A stretch of DNA of 64,000 bases from assembly GCA_018894105.1 (NCBI GenBank), contig CM032125.1, forward strand, positions 28,815,032-28,879,031. The letters are read 5' to 3'. Below the pieces are notes generated by a model. That model worked only from the letters and a program-made list of their open reading frames with translations. It was not told where the DNA came from and made no database searches. Of the stretch, positions 61,283-64,000 are shown one piece after another (position 1 is the stretch's first letter; each line of letters begins with the position of its first letter). Source of the stretch: Jacaranda mimosifolia (Eukaryota > Streptophyta > Magnoliopsida > Lamiales > Bignoniaceae). Position numbers and translations under genes: made by a program.

Positions 61283-63002
61283 AGTAACTGTTCAAAATAA
61301 CAAAAATGCAACAAACCATGTCAATAATAGGCAATTTACAAGAATAAACTTAGAACAATATAGCTTAATTCCTCATAGAATCCTCTTGAATCATGACAAA
61401 ATCCCCTTTGGACAAAGCATGCTATAAACATGAGGTCTCTGATGCAACAACGATACAAAGATATACTAATTGTTGAGAGTTGCCTCCTTTGGAAAACAAA
61501 TCTTCTAGATTAATATATCCCTGTCAATATGTTCTGCACTAACAAAAGTAATTATCACACATATCTAACCTCCTTTGGGTAGGTAAGAATGCATGATAAT
61601 ATCAATTCGAGATATGCATGTCACAAATTCTACAAGTATCAATAAATAGAATACTTTTGTGTGACTATTTGCTTGAACTCATAAAATAAGTGCATGACCG
61701 AGTTTAAAAATTAATTGTCCAACTTATACGTGCATGAAGCCCGTAAGATCAAGTACTAAAACAATATGTACTTCGATGAGTTGTAAAGAAACTTTGCAAC
61801 ATTCAAGTTGTTTCAGAATTTAATTTATTTGACTATCAAACATTCCTCAAATATATAAAGTGCTTGTATGTAAACAATTATATCTTACATTATTCCACAA
61901 CTAATATAACTACCTATATACAAAAGTAAATTTAAATTATATTATTTTTTTGGCTCAAAACATATCTATTTGCATATAGGAAATATAATTCCTACTGCAT
62001 TGGAGAGAAAGAAAATCTATCTCATCCAAATCGCTCACACAGAGAACACGGGATGAAGGAGAATAATTAGAGCAACTTGTAATTTGCTTGTACACATAAA
62101 ATTCAATTTGTGATTAGCATTCCCTCCCTTTTTGCATATAGCTAGGCAAATAATTATAATAATAAAAAAAAAGGGAGTCATGAAGAAAGTGTAAATCCTC
62201 TAATGCAGGTGCACATCTAATGTTTTTAAGTAATATGTAAAATATATATGCCTTTAAGTAATATGTCAATAATAGCAAAATCCTCTAATGCGGGTTGACA
62301 AGGTTCATATAACTATGATTTTAACTAACATCCTATATCCCTCAAAAATTTGACATGCATACATATTGTTTTTCTAAGCCATTAATAATCAAGTTAATTT
62401 ATTAAATTAACCTTTTCTCATTTAAATAATACTACAATGATTTTAATTATGAAATATCTTATTTATTCTTATAAAAATACTACACAATTAAAAATAAAAA
62501 ATAAAATAAAATTACATACATTAACAAAATAAAATGAAAAAAGAATCAAATTAATAATTTTGGATGAAGCAAATAAATCCTAACAGAACATTACAAATAT
62601 CCCTAAATTCAATCCTCACAAAACAACTCCCAATCTTCAAAATATTGCTAGTTTGCCCGACAATCACTATCTCCAGCAACGATTCCTAATGCGACTCATA
62701 TAAAAAAGCTAATAATTTTTCAGGATCATAATTCATATGAATCTAATACACAGCAAACTACCTCAAAAGTCAAAATTCATTTGTAGATCTACATGGTAAA
62801 TTGAGCTTATGTTTTGTCCATTGTCAAATGGCTCTCGCATCTCAAAAAAACAAAAAATTCTGTCCCCAGAGAATGAACATAGCCGGCGGCCAGATGAGTA
62901 ACTGTTGAGGGCATGGACTATTTTCGGAAGGAAGAGAACTGTGGCTCTAGGGTTTTCAGAGATTGGGGCTAATTCAAAGTTTTAAATTGGATTCGTTCTT
63001 TT

Positions 63003-63053
63003 TTCTTCTTCTTCTTCTTCTTCTTCTTCTTCTTCTTCTTCTTCTTCTTCTTC
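63003..63053. repeat. TTC microsatellite
   Basis: About 17 TTC/CTT units. Confidence 0.9.
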
Positions 63054-63239
63054 GTGTGTGATGTTTTGCTTTTTTTTAATTTTTAACTATATGTAAATCT
63101 TGCTAAGGATTAATAAAGCTTTTACAATTACAATTTATTTTTGTATTAATTTAATTAGTTATGAATAATTATATAAATTAACTAATTATCAATGGTTTAA
63201 AAAAATTATTTGTACATGTGTTAACTTTTAAAGGAATAT

Positions 63240-63724
63240 AGGTTGTTAACCAAAATTATGATTATCGGATCATAGACAACGCCGATACTTTAGTAGCTAA
63301 CAACAATGCTAATGTTCCACTTGTCGAACTTTCTAATGGGCTAGTCAAAAATTTTGGTTTGGACGGCCATGATCCGACATGAGTAGATGATAATCTTGCA
63401 CATCTGATGGATGATGCTGTTGCCATCAAACACTCTGATGGGCGGCAGACAAGTTTTGATTATGGGTTGTCAAAACTATTTTTGAATGAACAACGACCAT
63501 GGGACTTTCAACAAGGTGGGTTTCAACAGGGTTCTTACGGTTTAAAAAATCTTGGTACTTTTGATCAATTCTCTTCCTACTTTGGTCCTTCAACTCTCGT
63601 AGATGTTGAGGAATTTTTTTATGATGCATGTTTTCAGTGGTTAGGATTTTTTTTTCTGTGGGGGGAAGAAAAAGCGAAACTCAATTTATGGATTTTTTTA
63701 AAATTTTATGGGTTTTTAAATTAA
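63240..63724 (+). other. Unrecognised open stretch
   Basis: 63407-63724 reads MDDAVAIKHSDGRQTSFDYG, then a Gln/Gly/Phe-rich middle (QQGGFQQGSYGL) and a Cys/Trp/Phe-rich end. The same frame continues upstream from about 63250 (ANNNANVPLVELSNG) with one TGA at about 63380. I do not recognise it; it looks like a transposon-derived ORF fragment rather than a host gene. Confidence 0.3.
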
Positions 63725-64000
63725 TACGATTGAAATTATGTCGACCAACGTCGCCTTTGTTTAGATCACGGGTCCACACAACTAAACTTGATGATATATT
63801 TAATACATAAGTCAGGGCACGACAAAATATCTTTAGAGATATTTGATTTATGGGAAACATTCTGAACTTTCTGTACAGGGAAAGATAATTCCACACACAT
63901 TGCTTAGCAATCACTTTCTTTTTCGAAAAATAGGAACTTATAGATCAAAATTATACAAGTCTCCAGTCCTTTCTAAAAGAGAAATTTGTGTTGTTTAAAT

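Larger units (their letters stand above)
60587..64000. other. Mostly non-coding right end
   Basis: Apart from the Copia scrap and the open stretch listed separately, I see AT-rich sequence. A (TTC)n run lies at 63003-63053. Just left of it, 62880-62990 read on the minus strand has 'gaaaaccctag' and CT-rich sequence like a plant 5' leader, so a minus-strand gene start is possible, but no coding exon follows that I can recognise. Confidence 0.4.

Overview
This is a plant nuclear window, most likely from a eudicot. It is AT-rich, its genes are split by GT-AG introns, and it holds recognisable plant genes among many transposable elements. I saw no bacterial operons, CRISPR arrays, rRNA or tRNA genes. 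Products and families are assigned from remembered protein families, not from a search.

Layout. (1) 491-2193: a non-autonomous element with a 9-bp target duplication, carrying a nested hAT element (1046-1671). (2) 2733-13309, minus: a complete ceramide kinase gene (CERK/ACD5 type), 12 coding exons, 608 aa, with two Harbinger-type MITEs in its introns. (3) 15098 to about 18607: a broken hAT transposon. (4) 18649-20666, minus: a broken Mutator-like (MULE) transposase with a 43-bp tandem repeat. (5) 21398-23292: three nested elements (MITE, hAT, Gypsy solo LTR). (6) 25733-26929, plus: an intact single-exon F-box gene. (7) 27821-53739: a tandem segmental duplication. The ancestral order was a RhoGAP-family gene followed by a sugar transporter (STP), both on the minus strand. 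A unit of about 4.5 kb (about 31055-35577) was copied in tandem, leaving a RhoGAP pseudogene (27821-31765), an STP exon-3 pseudogene (33676-34771), a RhoGAP 5' fragment (35911-36329) and one intact STP gene (50687-53739, 3 exons, 513 aa). The second copy is split by a 12.3-kb insertion (37488-49788). (8) 53740-64000: repeats, including a long palindromic element, a gag-only LTR retrotransposon (55987-60015), another MITE and a Copia gag scrap.

The most interesting structure is the 12.3-kb insertion. It has Harbinger-like inverted ends and a TGA target duplication, and the undamaged pre-insertion site survives in the paralogous copy near 33251. It carries a decayed Harbinger DDE transposase, three separate Myb/SANT-like ORFs and a GRF-type zinc-finger reading frame followed by a hydrophobic tail. 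A 337-bp MITE at 32110-32446 matches it at both ends and also has an empty site in the other copy, so the window appears to hold a MITE and a relative of its source element. Three genes look able to make protein: ceramide kinase, the F-box protein and the right-hand sugar transporter. They share no obvious pathway.
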